Shown piece by piece: positions 7,298 through 16,422 of a stretch of 37,084 bases of DNA (position 1 is its first letter; each line of letters begins with the position of its first letter). The stretch spans positions 1 through 37,084 of the forward strand of contig CALUSM010000028.1 in the NCBI GenBank assembly GCA_944323445.1. The letters are read 5' to 3'. The notes under the pieces are model-generated. The model saw only the letters and a list, made by a program, of their open reading frames with translations. It searched no databases and had not been told where the DNA came from. The DNA comes from an uncultured Bacteroidales bacterium. GTDB lineage: Bacteria; Bacteroidota; Bacteroidia; Bacteroidales; UBA932. The position numbers were made by a program, and so were the translations under genes.

Positions 7298-8656
7298 TTA
7301 CTCCTGCAGCAGTTTTATGTTCTGGAAATCAAGTCTGACTGTGAGCCATTTGCGCAGTTTTTCCAGATTCTCATCCGATATCTTCTTCTCAGCTCTGAGA
7401 ATGATTATTATCTCTTCTGTCCGTCCCAGGGAGTCGGTGGTGATGGAGTAGCCCCTGGTGAGGGTCACGTCGCGCAGGGACGGATACTGGGCTATGAGCT
7501 CGCTGGTAATCTGCTCGTAAGGCAGCTCGCGGGCCTTGTACTGCTGCAGCTCCTTCTCCATTCCTGAGATAATCTCCTCCCGCTTGCGGATCTCCTGGTC
7601 GCTGCGTTCGTAGATGCTCTGGATGGCTACCCTGTCGGTCATTTCGCTCTGGTCGGTAGCCGCGTTCTGGCTGATTATCAGTTGGTCATCCGTCATGCCG
7701 AAGTCTCTGGCCGACCTGTACAACAGGTCCATTTCCTCGGGGCTGAGGGCCTCGCCGGCGATGAAGAGCTCCAGTTTGGGCGGTCTGGAGTGGTTGTCAA
7801 TGTCGTAGCTGTATATGTAGCTGCGGGGGAGCTGCTTGTTGATGGCGATGAATCCGCGCACGGTCTGGCTGAAGTTGTTCTCGCGTACCATGATGATGGC
7901 CGAATAGACGCTGGGGATGATGATGACGACAGTGAGCGCTGCGACCCAGCGGCTTACCCTTTTTTTCTTCGCCGGGTCGGTAAAGGTGGCCATCGGATAT
8001 TTCAGGTACTTGACGGTCAGGAAAGTGGCTATGGCGATGAATATGCTGTTGATGCAGAAAAGATACATGGCTCCTGCGAAGTACTTGAGACTGCCCGAGG
8101 CAAGTCCGAAGCCTGCGGTGCACAGCGGAGGCATCAGGGCAGTGGCTATCGCTACTCCGGAGATGACGGTCCCGCGTTCTTTCCGGCTTATCTCAACGAT
8201 GCCGGCGAAACCGCCGAACAGGGCTATGAGCACATCGTAGATGGTCGGGTTGGTGCGGGCCAGCAGCTCCGTAGGGTTCTCCAGTTCCAGGGGGGACACC
8301 AGGAAATAGAGCGTGGAGGCCAGTATACTGATGACGACCATGATCACCAGATTCTTGAAGGCTTTTTTAAGGAAAGACGTGTCGTTGGTGCCCAGTCCGT
8401 AGCCTATGCCGAAGATAGGGCCCATCAGGGGGGATATGAGCATCGCTCCGATTATCACAGGTATGGAGTTGGTATTCAGGCCCACGGAGGCCACGACGAT
8501 TGCGAATGCGAGGATATAGGCGTTGGGTCCCTTGAAGTCTATGCTGCTCCGGATATACTGGGACGCCTTGTCAGTGTCGATATGCTCGCTGATGCTGACA
8601 ATACTGCCGATATAGGATCTGAGGCTGTTGAAAAAATGCTTGAGATTGATGTCCAT
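7298..8656 (-). CDS. DUF389 membrane protein
   Basis: A protein of about 452 residues. Start chosen at 8656 (MDINLKHFFNSLRSYIG) because a likely -7 box lies just upstream; a longer frame opens at 8713 but its extension would lie upstream of that box. The DUF389 signature is strong: NAYILAFAIVVASVGLNTNS, GAMLISPLMGPIFGIGYGLG, LFGGFAGIVEISRKERG and VIATALMPPLCTAGFGLA-like segments, six or so membrane helices in total. A C-terminal soluble half (about 180 residues, partly coiled coil EEIISGMEKELQQYKARE) follows. Members have unknown function; a transport or sensing role is only a guess. First gene of the operon with the CapA-like gene and phoH. Confidence 0.9.
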   Translation of the reverse strand: MDINLKHFFNSLRSYIGSIVSISEHIDTDKASQYIRSSIDFKGPNAYILAFAIVVASVGLNTNSIPVIIGAMLISPLMGPIFGIGYGLGTNDTSFLKKAFKNLVIMVVISILASTLYFLVSPLELENPTELLARTNPTIYDVLIALFGGFAGIVEISRKERGTVISGVAIATALMPPLCTAGFGLASGSLKYFAGAMYLFCINSIFIAIATFLTVKYLKYPMATFTDPAKKKRVSRWVAALTVVIIIPSVYSAIIMVRENNFSQTVRGFIAINKQLPRSYIYSYDIDNHSRPPKLELFIAGEALSPEEMDLLYRSARDFGMTDDQLIISQNAATDQSEMTDRVAIQSIYERSDQEIRKREEIISGMEKELQQYKARELPYEQITSELIAQYPSLRDVTLTRGYSITTDSLGRTEEIIIILRAEKKISDENLEKLRKWLTVRLDFQNIKLLQE

Positions 8657-8681
8657 CAGGCAATTTTTAATAATTAGGCGG

Positions 8682-8689
8682 TAAATATA
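8682..8689 (-). promoter_or_regulatory. Probable -7 box of the DUF389-CapA-phoH operon
   Basis: The minus strand reads TATATTTA, one mismatch from TAnnTTTG, 25 bases before the chosen start at 8656. This placement is the main reason to prefer that start over 8713. No upstream TTTG at the expected spacing. Confidence 0.35.
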
Positions 8690-8697
8690 CATTTTTT

Positions 8698-8729
8698 TTT
8701 GCGGCTGTGTCATTATTTGAGTACTTTTG
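8698..8729 (+). promoter_or_regulatory. Promoter of the SPOR-gcvT-leuS gene run
   Basis: TTTG at 8698-8701 and TACTTTTG at 8722-8729 are 20 bases apart. Both boxes are exact matches to the Bacteroidetes consensus, making this one of the two best promoters in the window. Transcription should begin near 8735, leaving a leader of about 35 bases before the ATG at 8770 and arguing against the ATG at 8743. Confidence 0.7.
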
Positions 8730-8769
8730 TTGGATGTATTGAATGCGTAATTTTAATTTTCTTCAAGAA

Positions 8770-9258
8770 ATGAAAGCTTTTAGATTGGTTTCAACCTTGC
8801 TGGTCGCCCTCATGCTGGTGACCGGCTGCGATTTTTTCCGTTCCCTTGTCGGCATGCCTACCTCCGAAGACCTGGAGAAGATGAAGCAGGAGGCTGTCGA
8901 GCAGGCCCGCAAGCAGAGAGAGCTGGACTCTGTCAACAGGGTGAGGGCCCTCGAGCAGGAGAAGGCCAGGGCCGCCGCGCAGGAAAATCTGCTGGATGAG
9001 AGCGCGGGAAGGTATCATGTCATCCTGGGCAGCTTCAAGGTTGAGGGCAATGCGGAGAAGATGTACGCCCTTCTGGAAAAGAACGGCTACAAGCCCCGCG
9101 TGATAAAGTTCAACAATGGTTTCGAGGTGGTGTCCGTAGCGGCCTATGACAACTACAGGGATGCTCTCAGGGCCATGAACGACATTATGGAGTATCAGTT
9201 CTGCCCCGAGGATGTCTGGATTTATGACATCCGTCAGAACATGCATGCAAGACAGTAA
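8770..9258 (+). CDS. SPOR-domain lipoprotein
   Basis: Start set at 8770 ([20 protein letters not shown]), which gives a normal lipoprotein signal with lipobox LVTGC; an in-frame ATG at 8743 would add nine non-signal residues and would fall only about 7 bases from the predicted transcription start. The protein is about 162 residues. A charged helical linker (residues about 35-75, rich in E, K, Q, R) leads to a C-terminal SPOR domain ([22 protein letters not shown], then GYKPRVIKF and [16 protein letters not shown]). SPOR domains bind denuded peptidoglycan glycans, often at the division site. First gene of a plus-strand run; gcvT follows 23 bases on. Confidence 0.87.
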   Translation: MKAFRLVSTLLVALMLVTGCDFFRSLVGMPTSEDLEKMKQEAVEQARKQRELDSVNRVRALEQEKARAAAQENLLDESAGRYHVILGSFKVEGNAEKMYALLEKNGYKPRVIKFNNGFEVVSVAAYDNYRDALRAMNDIMEYQFCPEDVWIYDIRQNMHARQ

Positions 9259-9281
9259 CAACAACGTACAATCACAGCTAT

Positions 9282-10391
9282 ATGAAAACTACAGCATTTA
9301 CTCAAAAGCACATCGCACTTGGCGCCAAGATGGTGCCTTTCGCCGGATACAACATGCCGGTAGAATATGTAGGTATCAACGAGGAACATAAGACCGTCCG
9401 CAGCGGAGTGGGCGTGTTCGATGTCTCCCACATGGGCGAGTTCTGGGTCAAAGGTCCCAATGCTCTCGCATTCGTACAGTATGTCTCGTCTAACGACGCC
9501 TCTGTCCTCTATCCCGGAAAGATTCAGTATGACTGCTTCCCCAACGGCAAGGGCGGTATCGTGGACGATTTCCTGACATATTGCATTGATGGCCAGACTT
9601 ATCTTCTGGTAGTCAATGCCGCCAATATTGAGAAGGACTGGAACCATCTCTGCGCCATCGCTCCCAAGTTCGGCCTTACCCCCGGCAAGGAACTCTACAA
9701 CGCTTCCGATGAGATCTGCCAGCTGGCAGTCCAGGGACCCAAGGCCGTCCAGGCCATGCAGAAGCTCTGCGACCAGGATCTGCTCGGCATGGAATATTAC
9801 ACCTTCAAGAAAGTGATGCTCGGCGGAGTAAGCGTTATATTCTCCATCACAGGCTATACAGGAGCCGGCGGATGCGAGATCTACGCCGCAAACGAGGATG
9901 CTGACAAGCTCTGGGACGCAGTATTCGAGGCCGGTGCCGAGTTCGGCATCAAGCCTATCGGACTGGGTGCCCGCGACACTCTCAGGCTCGAGATGGGATT
10001 CTGCCTCTACGGCAATGATATCGATGACACCACATCGCCCCTCGAGGCAGGTCTGGGCTGGATCACCAAGTTCAACGACACCAAGGGTGACTTTATCGAC
10101 AGGGACTATCTCCTGCAGCAGAAAGCCGAGGGTCTCAAGCGCAAGCTCGTGGGATTTGAGCTCATCGACCGCGGCGTGCCCCGTCACGGTTATGAGATCT
10201 GCGATGCCGCAGGCAATGCGATCGGCCACGTGACCTCAGGCACCATGTCGCCTTCTCTGAATATCCCTATCGGCATGGGTTATGTCAACACTCCTTATAG
10301 CAAGGCGGATACAGAAATTTATATTAAGGTCCGCAACAGACTGCTCAAGGCCAAGGTGGTCAAGGTTCCGTTCTACAAGCCTGCCAAATAG
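9282..10391 (+). CDS. gcvT: Aminomethyltransferase, glycine cleavage T protein
   Basis: A 369-residue cytoplasmic enzyme. In the glycine cleavage system it takes the aminomethyl group from lipoyl-GcvH and makes 5,10-methylene-tetrahydrofolate and ammonia. Family blocks seen: [76 protein letters not shown], and [21 protein letters not shown]. Full normal length. Codon use is strongly biased to C-ending codons, more than in the next gene, which suggests high expression. The partners gcvH and gcvP are not in the window. It overlaps the next gene by one base (TAG/GTG). Confidence 0.96.
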   Translation: MKTTAFTQKHIALGAKMVPFAGYNMPVEYVGINEEHKTVRSGVGVFDVSHMGEFWVKGPNALAFVQYVSSNDASVLYPGKIQYDCFPNGKGGIVDDFLTYCIDGQTYLLVVNAANIEKDWNHLCAIAPKFGLTPGKELYNASDEICQLAVQGPKAVQAMQKLCDQDLLGMEYYTFKKVMLGGVSVIFSITGYTGAGGCEIYAANEDADKLWDAVFEAGAEFGIKPIGLGARDTLRLEMGFCLYGNDIDDTTSPLEAGLGWITKFNDTKGDFIDRDYLLQQKAEGLKRKLVGFELIDRGVPRHGYEICDAAGNAIGHVTSGTMSPSLNIPIGMGYVNTPYSKADTEIYIKVRNRLLKAKVVKVPFYKPAK

Positions 10392-11719
10392 TGAAGCGTA
10401 TTGCCTCCATTGCCGCTTTTCTGATGGCCGCTACGCTTTCCTGGGCGCAGGTTGCGGGGGAACCCGGAACGGAGGAAAAGCTGAAGGACCATGTCGAGTA
10501 CCTTACGTCCGCATCCCTGGAGGGCCGCAGAGCCGGCTCTCCGGGAGAGACGGAGGCTGCCGGGTATTTGTATGACTGTCTTTACGAAGCAGGAGTCACC
10601 ATGCTGACGCCCAGGGCAGGCCAGGATTTCTCTATTGTTACGGACGGAGATACCATATATTCCCGGAATGTCGTAGGTATAGTAGAAGGGTACGACTCTA
10701 TCCTCAGAAATCAGTACATAGTGGTCGGAGCCAATCTGGACCACCTCGGCTCTAACATGCTGACAGTGGACGGCAACCGCGAAATGCAGATATTCCCGGG
10801 AGCGAATGACAATGCTTCCGGGATAGCTTCTGTAATAGAAATAGCCCGGAGGGTGGCGTCATCCTCCTTTTTTTTCCGGCGCTCCGTTGTTTTTGTGGGA
10901 TTCGGGGCTAAGGAGCAGGGAATGGCCGGTTCGTGGTATTTTGCCAACAGGGCTTTTCACGAAATCGACAGTGTCTCCCTCATGGTGGACCTCAGGAGTC
11001 TTGGTAAGTCCGGTCCGACGAATCAGTTCACTTATTATACCGGAATACCGCATCCTGAGATCAATCAGTTGATTTACAATATCTCCGAAGTAGGTGCTTT
11101 CTATTCTCCGGTACAGGGGAAAGGAGTAGTTCCGTCCGGAGACTATCTGCCTTTTTATGAGAAGAACATACCGGTTCTGCTTCTGACGACAGGGCCGGAC
11201 CGCAATATCAGGACGGTGCGGGACAGGGCAGAACTGCTGGATTATGAGACGATGGATTATATTTGCGACTTCGTCTACAATCTGGTAAGGGAAGCCGCCA
11301 ACCGGAACGAGATGTTTGACCGTCTTGTGACAGTGGAGGATACAGGCATCGAGGATACTGCTGTATCCGGAGGGGAGCGGGTCTATACGCCTTATGAGGT
11401 GGATGTGGCCCCGCAGTTTTTCAAGGGGGATGTAGGCACATTCCTCAATGATTGGGTGTATACGTACCTCCGTTATCCGGACATACCTCTGGAGCAGGGA
11501 ATATCCGGAACAGTGACGGTGGAATTCATAGTGGAGAAGGACGGCCGCGTGACCGGTGTCAGGGCTGTCAGAGGCAACGATCAGTATCTGGAGGACGAGG
11601 CTGTGCGTGTTGTGGCCGCGTCTCCGAAATGGAAGCCGGGACAGATGGGAGGAGAGAAGGTGAGAGTCAAGTTTTCTGTGCCTGTAGAATTCAGACTGGA
11701 AAAGAGAAAAACAAGATAA
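10391..11719 (+). CDS. M28-peptidase-like domain fused to a TonB C-terminal domain; metal site degraded
   Basis: A 442-residue exported protein starting with GTG that overlaps the gcvT stop by one base. Signal peptide at 1-20 (ends SWAQ). Residues about 25-305 follow the M28 aminopeptidase fold: [10 protein letters not shown] (111-120), PGANDNASG (136-144), [15 protein letters not shown] (167-181), LMVDL (197-201), [14 protein letters not shown] (255-268). Compared with the family pattern GAHxDH, the first metal-binding His is N115; the EE pair holding the general base and a ligand is K174-E175; and the final His of the usual DYHTPxD block is R274 (NIRTVRD). D140, E175 and D200 are kept. This predicts loss of peptidase activity. 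Residues about 336-435 are a TonB_C domain ([21 protein letters not shown], then PKWKPGQ). Role unknown; perhaps binding rather than catalysis. Next gene is leuS, eight bases on. Confidence 0.85.
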   Translation: MKRIASIAAFLMAATLSWAQVAGEPGTEEKLKDHVEYLTSASLEGRRAGSPGETEAAGYLYDCLYEAGVTMLTPRAGQDFSIVTDGDTIYSRNVVGIVEGYDSILRNQYIVVGANLDHLGSNMLTVDGNREMQIFPGANDNASGIASVIEIARRVASSSFFFRRSVVFVGFGAKEQGMAGSWYFANRAFHEIDSVSLMVDLRSLGKSGPTNQFTYYTGIPHPEINQLIYNISEVGAFYSPVQGKGVVPSGDYLPFYEKNIPVLLLTTGPDRNIRTVRDRAELLDYETMDYICDFVYNLVREAANRNEMFDRLVTVEDTGIEDTAVSGGERVYTPYEVDVAPQFFKGDVGTFLNDWVYTYLRYPDIPLEQGISGTVTVEFIVEKDGRVTGVRAVRGNDQYLEDEAVRVVAASPKWKPGQMGGEKVRVKFSVPVEFRLEKRKTR

Positions 11720-11727
11720 AACAATAT

Positions 11728-14496
11728 ATGACAACTGATTACAATTTTTCAGAAATAGAGCGGAAATGGCAGCGTTACTGGGCGGACAACCATACTTTCC
11801 AGGTTGCCGAGGACAGCGGGCGGCCCAAATACTACGTGCTGGACATGTTTCCCTATCCGTCGGGGGCGGGACTTCATGTCGGCCATCCGCTGGGTTATAT
11901 AGCCAGTGACATATACAGCCGCTACAAGCGTCTGTGCGGTTTCAATGTGCTGCATCCTATGGGATTCGACGCTTTTGGCCTGCCGGCTGAGCAGTATGCC
12001 GTACAGACTGGCCGCCATCCTGCGAAGACCACAGAGGAGAATATCGCGCGCTATAAGAAGCAGCTTGACCGCATAGGTTTTTCATTTGATTGGTCGCGGG
12101 AGGTCCGGACCTGTGATCCGGCTTATTACAAATGGACTCAGTGGGCGTTTCTGAAAATGTTCGGCAGCTGGTACGACAACTCTCTGCAGAAGGCCCGTCC
12201 GATCGAGGAACTTGAGGAGATGTTCGCCGCCGGCGGTACGGAGGGAGTGGACGCCGCATGCTCGCGGGAGCTTCATTTCCAGGCGCAGAAGTGGAATGTC
12301 ATGGATGACAGGCAGCGTGCGGATGTGCTGATGAACTACAGAATAGCCTATCTGGGAGAGACATCCGTCAACTGGTGCTCTCAGCTGGGTACGGTTCTGG
12401 CCAATGACGAGGTGAAGGAGGGGCTTTCAGTCCGCGGAGGCTATCCGGTGGTGCAGAAGAAGATGCTGCAATGGCAGCTCCGGGTATCTGCGTACGCGCA
12501 GAGGCTGCTCGAGGATCTTGATGCACTGGATTGGAGCGATTCGTTAAAGGAGATGCAGCGCAACTGGATAGGCCGTTCGGAGGGAGCTGAGATGGTGTTC
12601 AAGGTATCCAACGGCGAGAAAACCTATGACATGACGATATTCACGACCCGCGCCGACACTGTGTTCGGAGTCACATTCATGGTGCTTGCGCCCGAGAGTG
12701 TGTGGGTGCCCCGTCTTACCGCTCCGGAGCAGAAGGCTCAGGTGGAAGAGTATCTGGCAGCGGCCGCCAGGAAGACCGAGAGGGAGAGGATAGCCGAGAC
12801 CCGTCAGGTCACCGGAGTCTTTACCGGCTCATATGCCGAGAACCCCCTTACCGGAGAGAAGATTCCCGTCTGGATTTCAGAGTACGTCCTGGCCGGTTAC
12901 GGCACGGGTGCCATCATGGCGGTGCCTGCCCATGACAGCAGGGACTACGCCTTTGCACGGCATTTCAACCTGCCCGTACGTCCGCTGATCGAGGGTTGCG
13001 ATGTCTCACAGGAGAGCTTTGACGCCAAGGACGGGATTATGTGCAACTCGGGATTCCTTAATGGAATGACCGTCAAAGAGGCCATCCCCGCCGCTATCCG
13101 CAAGGTGGAGGAGATGGGCATCGGACGCAGGAAGGTCAACTACAGACTGCGTGACGCTATATTCTCCCGTCAGAGATACTGGGGCGAGCCTTTTCCCATC
13201 TATTATAAGGACGGTGTGGCGGTGCCGATGGATTTATCTGATCTTCCCCTGACCCTGCCTGAGGTGGACAAATACCAGCCAACCGAGAGCGGAGAGCCGC
13301 CCCTGGCCCGTGCCGCAGGCTGGGAATACAGGGGCTGGCCTATAGAGAAGAGCACCATGCCCGGTTTTGCAGGCAGCAGTGCCTACTATCTGCGCTATAT
13401 GGATCCGCACAATGATTCTGCTCTGGTGGACCGCACAAAGGATGAGTACTGGAGGAATGTGGACCTATACGTGGGCGGCACCGAGCATGCCACCGGCCAT
13501 CTGATCTATTCCAGGTTCTGGAACAAGTTCCTCTATGACCTGGGTTATGTGTGTGAGAAGGAGCCGTTCAGGAAGCTGGTCAACCAGGGCATGATCCAGG
13601 GCCGCTCCAACTTCGTGTACCGCATCAAGGGTACCAACACCTTCGTCTCCTGCGGACTCAAGGACCAGTATGACACGACCGAGATACACGTGGATGTCAA
13701 CATAGTGCACAATGACCGTCTTGATACGGAGGCGTTCCGTAAATGGATGCCGGATTTCGCCACCGCCGAGTTCATACTTGAGGACGGGGAGTACATCTGC
13801 GGCTGGGCAATAGAGAAGATGAGCAAGTCAATGTTCAACGTGGTCAATCCCGACAATGTCTGTGATACCTACGGAGCCGATACTCTCAGGCTCTATGAGA
13901 TGTTCCTCGGTCCGGTGGAGCAGTCCAAACCGTGGGATACCAAGGGTATAGACGGAGTACATCGCTTCCTGAAGAAGTTCTGGAGGCTGTACTATGGCCG
14001 TGACGGGGCTGTGTTCACTGACGCAAAAGCCTCCGCCGCTGAGCTCAAGGTGCTGCACAGGCTGATACACAAGGTCTCCACTGACATTGAGAGTTTTTCG
14101 ATGAACACATCTGTCAGCGCCTTCATGATAGCTGTCAATGAGCTCACGGAACTCGGCTGCACCAGCCGTGAGATACTGGAGCCGATGGTCATCCTTCTGT
14201 CTCCTTTTGCCCCGCATATCTGCGAGGAGCTCTGGAGCAGGCTCGGTCATGACACTTCGGTCTCTTCCGCCGCGTTCCCTGAGTACATCGAGAGCTATAC
14301 CGTGGAGAATACCTTTGAGTATCCTGTCTCTTTCAACGGAAAGATGCGTTTCAAGCTCGAACTGCCCAAGTCAGTGGATCCTGCTGCAGCAGAGGCGGCG
14401 GTCATGGCCTCTCCCAATACGGAGAAATATCTTGCGGGCAAGCCCGTTAAGAAGATAATAGTAGTCCCTTCAAAGATTATCAATGTAGTATTCTGA
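11728..14496 (+). CDS. leuS: Leucyl-tRNA synthetase
   Basis: A 922-residue class I synthetase that charges tRNA-Leu. The start at 11728 ([18 protein letters not shown]) is the family start; the frame is open further upstream into the previous gene but that extension is out of family. HIGH motif is HVGH at 50-53 within [17 protein letters not shown]. The CP1 editing domain is present ([38 protein letters not shown]). KMSKS is exact at 697-701, preceded by the longer insertion usual for Bacteroidota LeuRS. The C-terminal anticodon-binding and Leu-specific regions are complete. Placed eight bases after the M28-like gene and one base before the first yitT gene. Confidence 0.97.
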   Translation: MTTDYNFSEIERKWQRYWADNHTFQVAEDSGRPKYYVLDMFPYPSGAGLHVGHPLGYIASDIYSRYKRLCGFNVLHPMGFDAFGLPAEQYAVQTGRHPAKTTEENIARYKKQLDRIGFSFDWSREVRTCDPAYYKWTQWAFLKMFGSWYDNSLQKARPIEELEEMFAAGGTEGVDAACSRELHFQAQKWNVMDDRQRADVLMNYRIAYLGETSVNWCSQLGTVLANDEVKEGLSVRGGYPVVQKKMLQWQLRVSAYAQRLLEDLDALDWSDSLKEMQRNWIGRSEGAEMVFKVSNGEKTYDMTIFTTRADTVFGVTFMVLAPESVWVPRLTAPEQKAQVEEYLAAAARKTERERIAETRQVTGVFTGSYAENPLTGEKIPVWISEYVLAGYGTGAIMAVPAHDSRDYAFARHFNLPVRPLIEGCDVSQESFDAKDGIMCNSGFLNGMTVKEAIPAAIRKVEEMGIGRRKVNYRLRDAIFSRQRYWGEPFPIYYKDGVAVPMDLSDLPLTLPEVDKYQPTESGEPPLARAAGWEYRGWPIEKSTMPGFAGSSAYYLRYMDPHNDSALVDRTKDEYWRNVDLYVGGTEHATGHLIYSRFWNKFLYDLGYVCEKEPFRKLVNQGMIQGRSNFVYRIKGTNTFVSCGLKDQYDTTEIHVDVNIVHNDRLDTEAFRKWMPDFATAEFILEDGEYICGWAIEKMSKSMFNVVNPDNVCDTYGADTLRLYEMFLGPVEQSKPWDTKGIDGVHRFLKKFWRLYYGRDGAVFTDAKASAAELKVLHRLIHKVSTDIESFSMNTSVSAFMIAVNELTELGCTSREILEPMVILLSPFAPHICEELWSRLGHDTSVSSAAFPEYIESYTVENTFEYPVSFNGKMRFKLELPKSVDPAAAEAAVMASPNTEKYLAGKPVKKIIVVPSKIINVVF

Positions 14497-14497
14497 T

Positions 14498-15442
14498 ATG
14501 AATCAGACGACAAAAAGCATTCTTGTCACCCTGAAGGAGTACGTGATCATAACCCTGGGCCTGGCCCTGTACTGCTTCAGCTGGACATCGTTCCTTATTC
14601 CCAAGGGAATCGTGGGCGGTGCTATTCCCGGTCTGGCGACATTTGTCAACTATGCCACGGGAGGACTGATTCCGGTATCCGTGACCTATCTGTCCGTCAA
14701 TGTGGTGCTTATCATCATGGGCTTTCTCATCCTGGGCAGGGGCTTCGGATTCAAGACCATCTACTGCATCCTGCTGAACTCGGTCCTGCTCCAGGTGCTG
14801 CCGGATATTATTCCCTGGGTGTCGACCATCGAGGAGCCTTTCCTCAACGGTCTGCTGGGAGGATTCATCGGAGCCATCGGTATCGTCATGATCTTCAATC
14901 AGGGCGGCAGTACCGGGGGAACTGATATCATCGCCCTCATCCTGGCCAAGTACAGGGAGATATCCCCGGGCCGTGTCTACCTGTTCTGCGACCTGGTGAT
15001 AGTGGGTTCCGTGCTTCTGCTGCCGGGCAAGACCCTGTCGGACGTAGTTTACGGCTATATGCAGGTGATAGCCTTCTCGCAGGGTGTGGACCTTCTGCTG
15101 ACAGGCAGCAAGCAGTCGGTGCAGGTTATGATATTCTCTCAGAAATACAGTGAGATAGCCGATGCGCTGATGACACAGCTCAAGAGGGGGGTCACCGCAT
15201 TCGAGGGTATCGGCTGGTATACGAAGGAGGCGCATCAGGTGCTCGTGGTCATAGCCCGCAAGCATCAGCTTAATGAAATCAATAAGATTGTCAAGAACCT
15301 TGACCGTTCGGCATTTATGTCCGTGACCTCTACCATGAGTGTATACGGAAGAGGATTCGATGAATTAAAAGGACCAGAAAAAATAGAATGGAAACGCAAA
15401 CTAAAACAAAGACAAGGACAAGAGAAGTCCTCTCAGTCATAA
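14498..15442 (+). CDS. YitT family membrane protein, copy 1
   Basis: A 314-residue YitT/DUF2179 protein. Five or six hydrophobic helices occupy residues about 10-205 (YVIITLGLALYCFSWTSFLIP; SVTYLSVNVVLIIMGFLIL; GGFIGAIGIVMIFNQGGSTGGTD). The family signature FNQGGSTGGTDIIALI is visible. A C-terminal cytoplasmic DUF2179 domain follows (SVQVMIFSQKYSEIADALM, RGVTAFEGIGWYTKEAHQVLVVI). The transported substrate is unknown. The gene begins one base after the leuS stop and its last 55 bases overlap the start of a paralogue, so the two are likely co-translated. Confidence 0.93.
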   Translation: MNQTTKSILVTLKEYVIITLGLALYCFSWTSFLIPKGIVGGAIPGLATFVNYATGGLIPVSVTYLSVNVVLIIMGFLILGRGFGFKTIYCILLNSVLLQVLPDIIPWVSTIEEPFLNGLLGGFIGAIGIVMIFNQGGSTGGTDIIALILAKYREISPGRVYLFCDLVIVGSVLLLPGKTLSDVVYGYMQVIAFSQGVDLLLTGSKQSVQVMIFSQKYSEIADALMTQLKRGVTAFEGIGWYTKEAHQVLVVIARKHQLNEINKIVKNLDRSAFMSVTSTMSVYGRGFDELKGPEKIEWKRKLKQRQGQEKSSQS

Positions 15443-16335
15443 AGGACTATGTGGTAATCACACTCGGACTGCTGCTCTATACGGCAGGATGGTGTATTTT
15501 CGTTATTCCAAACAGTATCGTCGGCGGCGGAGTGTCCGGTATCGGTGCTATCGTGCAGTATGCCACTGACGGGGCGATACCTGTCAGCTACACATTCTTT
15601 GCAGTGAACCTGGTGCTGCTGATTATAGGTGTCAAGACGCTGGGCAAGGCGTTTGGAGCCAAGACCGTCTATGCAGTATTCATAGCTACCATTCTCTTCC
15701 GTATCCTGCCCGAGGTGATACCCCAGGATTTCATTGACGAGCTGGCTGTAGCCAACGGAAAGCTCCTGTGCTCGCTGATAGGCGGCGCAATGTCCGGACT
15801 GGGTATCGGCATGGCTTTCAGCCGCGGCGGAAGCACAGCCGGAACGGACGTGATAGCGCTTATCATCAGCAAGTACCGCAACATCCCTCCCGGACGCATC
15901 ATCCTTCTCTGCGATATCTTTATCGTAGGATCCTCCATTTTCCTGCCGTCTGATCTCAACTTCGGAGAAAGACTTGCGGGCATCATGTACGGTTATCTGC
16001 TGGTGGCTTCGTGCAGCTACGTGGTGGACCTCTCCGTGGCCGGCAACAAGCAGTCCGTGCAGCTTTTCATTTTCTCCAAGCACTATCAGGAGATAGCCGA
16101 TATGATATCGGGTTCGATGCACCGCGGAGTGACCGTGCTTGACGCCGAGGGCTGGTATACCAAGAGCAGCGAGAAGGTGCTTCTGGTGATGGTCCGTAAG
16201 GTGGAAGCCAATTATCTGCTATCCATGATAAAGCAGATAGATCGTCAGGCTTTTATATCCATGGGAAGTGTTATGGGTGTCTATGGCCGTGGTTTTGACG
16301 CAATTAAAGAAAAAAAGAAAGTGAAGAAATTATAA
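15388..16335 (+). CDS. YitT family membrane protein, copy 2
   Basis: A 315-residue paralogue of the preceding protein, colinear over its full length: DYVVITLGLLLYTAGWCIFVIP, SYTFFAVNLVLLIIGV, FSRGGSTAGTDVIALIISKYRNIPPGRI and the C-terminal RGVTVLDAEGWYTKSSEKVLLVMV. Its start lies 55 bases inside the upstream copy in another frame; no later in-frame ATG precedes the first helix, so the overlap looks real. The extra N-terminal stretch is rich in Lys, Thr and Arg. This points to tandem duplication with later divergence. Last gene of the plus-strand run that starts at 8770. Confidence 0.92.
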   Translation: METQTKTKTRTREVLSVIKDYVVITLGLLLYTAGWCIFVIPNSIVGGGVSGIGAIVQYATDGAIPVSYTFFAVNLVLLIIGVKTLGKAFGAKTVYAVFIATILFRILPEVIPQDFIDELAVANGKLLCSLIGGAMSGLGIGMAFSRGGSTAGTDVIALIISKYRNIPPGRIILLCDIFIVGSSIFLPSDLNFGERLAGIMYGYLLVASCSYVVDLSVAGNKQSVQLFIFSKHYQEIADMISGSMHRGVTVLDAEGWYTKSSEKVLLVMVRKVEANYLLSMIKQIDRQAFISMGSVMGVYGRGFDAIKEKKKVKKL

Positions 16336-16336
16336 A

Positions 16337-16363
16337 AACACGTATTTGTGTTGAATATTTTTT
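16337..16363 (+). terminator. Possible terminator after the yitT pair
   Basis: A five-bp stem AACAC/GTGTT (16337-16341 with 16348-16352) is followed shortly by TATTTTTT. The stem is short and A/T-flanked, so this is only a weak candidate. Confidence 0.35.
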
Positions 16364-16392
16364 AACTTTTTAAAAGTAGAGGGTCTCCATTG

Positions 16393-16400
16393 TAACTTTG
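16393..16400 (+). promoter_or_regulatory. -7 box of the membrane AraC regulator gene
   Basis: TAACTTTG is an exact TAnnTTTG, 22 bases before the ATG at 16423. The upstream position carries TTTT rather than TTTG. Confidence 0.5.
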
Positions 16401-16422
16401 AGGCTGATTTAACCTTAAAGAT

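Noticed and set aside
7682-8677. Long plus-strand open frame opposite the DUF389 gene
   Set aside because: It mirrors a strongly supported gene, has atypical composition, and matches no family.
9234-10229. Long minus-strand open frame opposite gcvT
   Set aside because: It results from the biased codons of gcvT; no promoter, signal or family features.
11452-11727. Open frame extending leuS 92 codons upstream
   Set aside because: It overlaps the M28-like gene in another frame and does not resemble any LeuRS N-terminus; the family start is at 11728.
14480-15265. Long minus-strand open frame opposite the first yitT gene
   Set aside because: Hydrophilic, His/Gln-rich translation typical of the reverse of a membrane protein gene; no family match.
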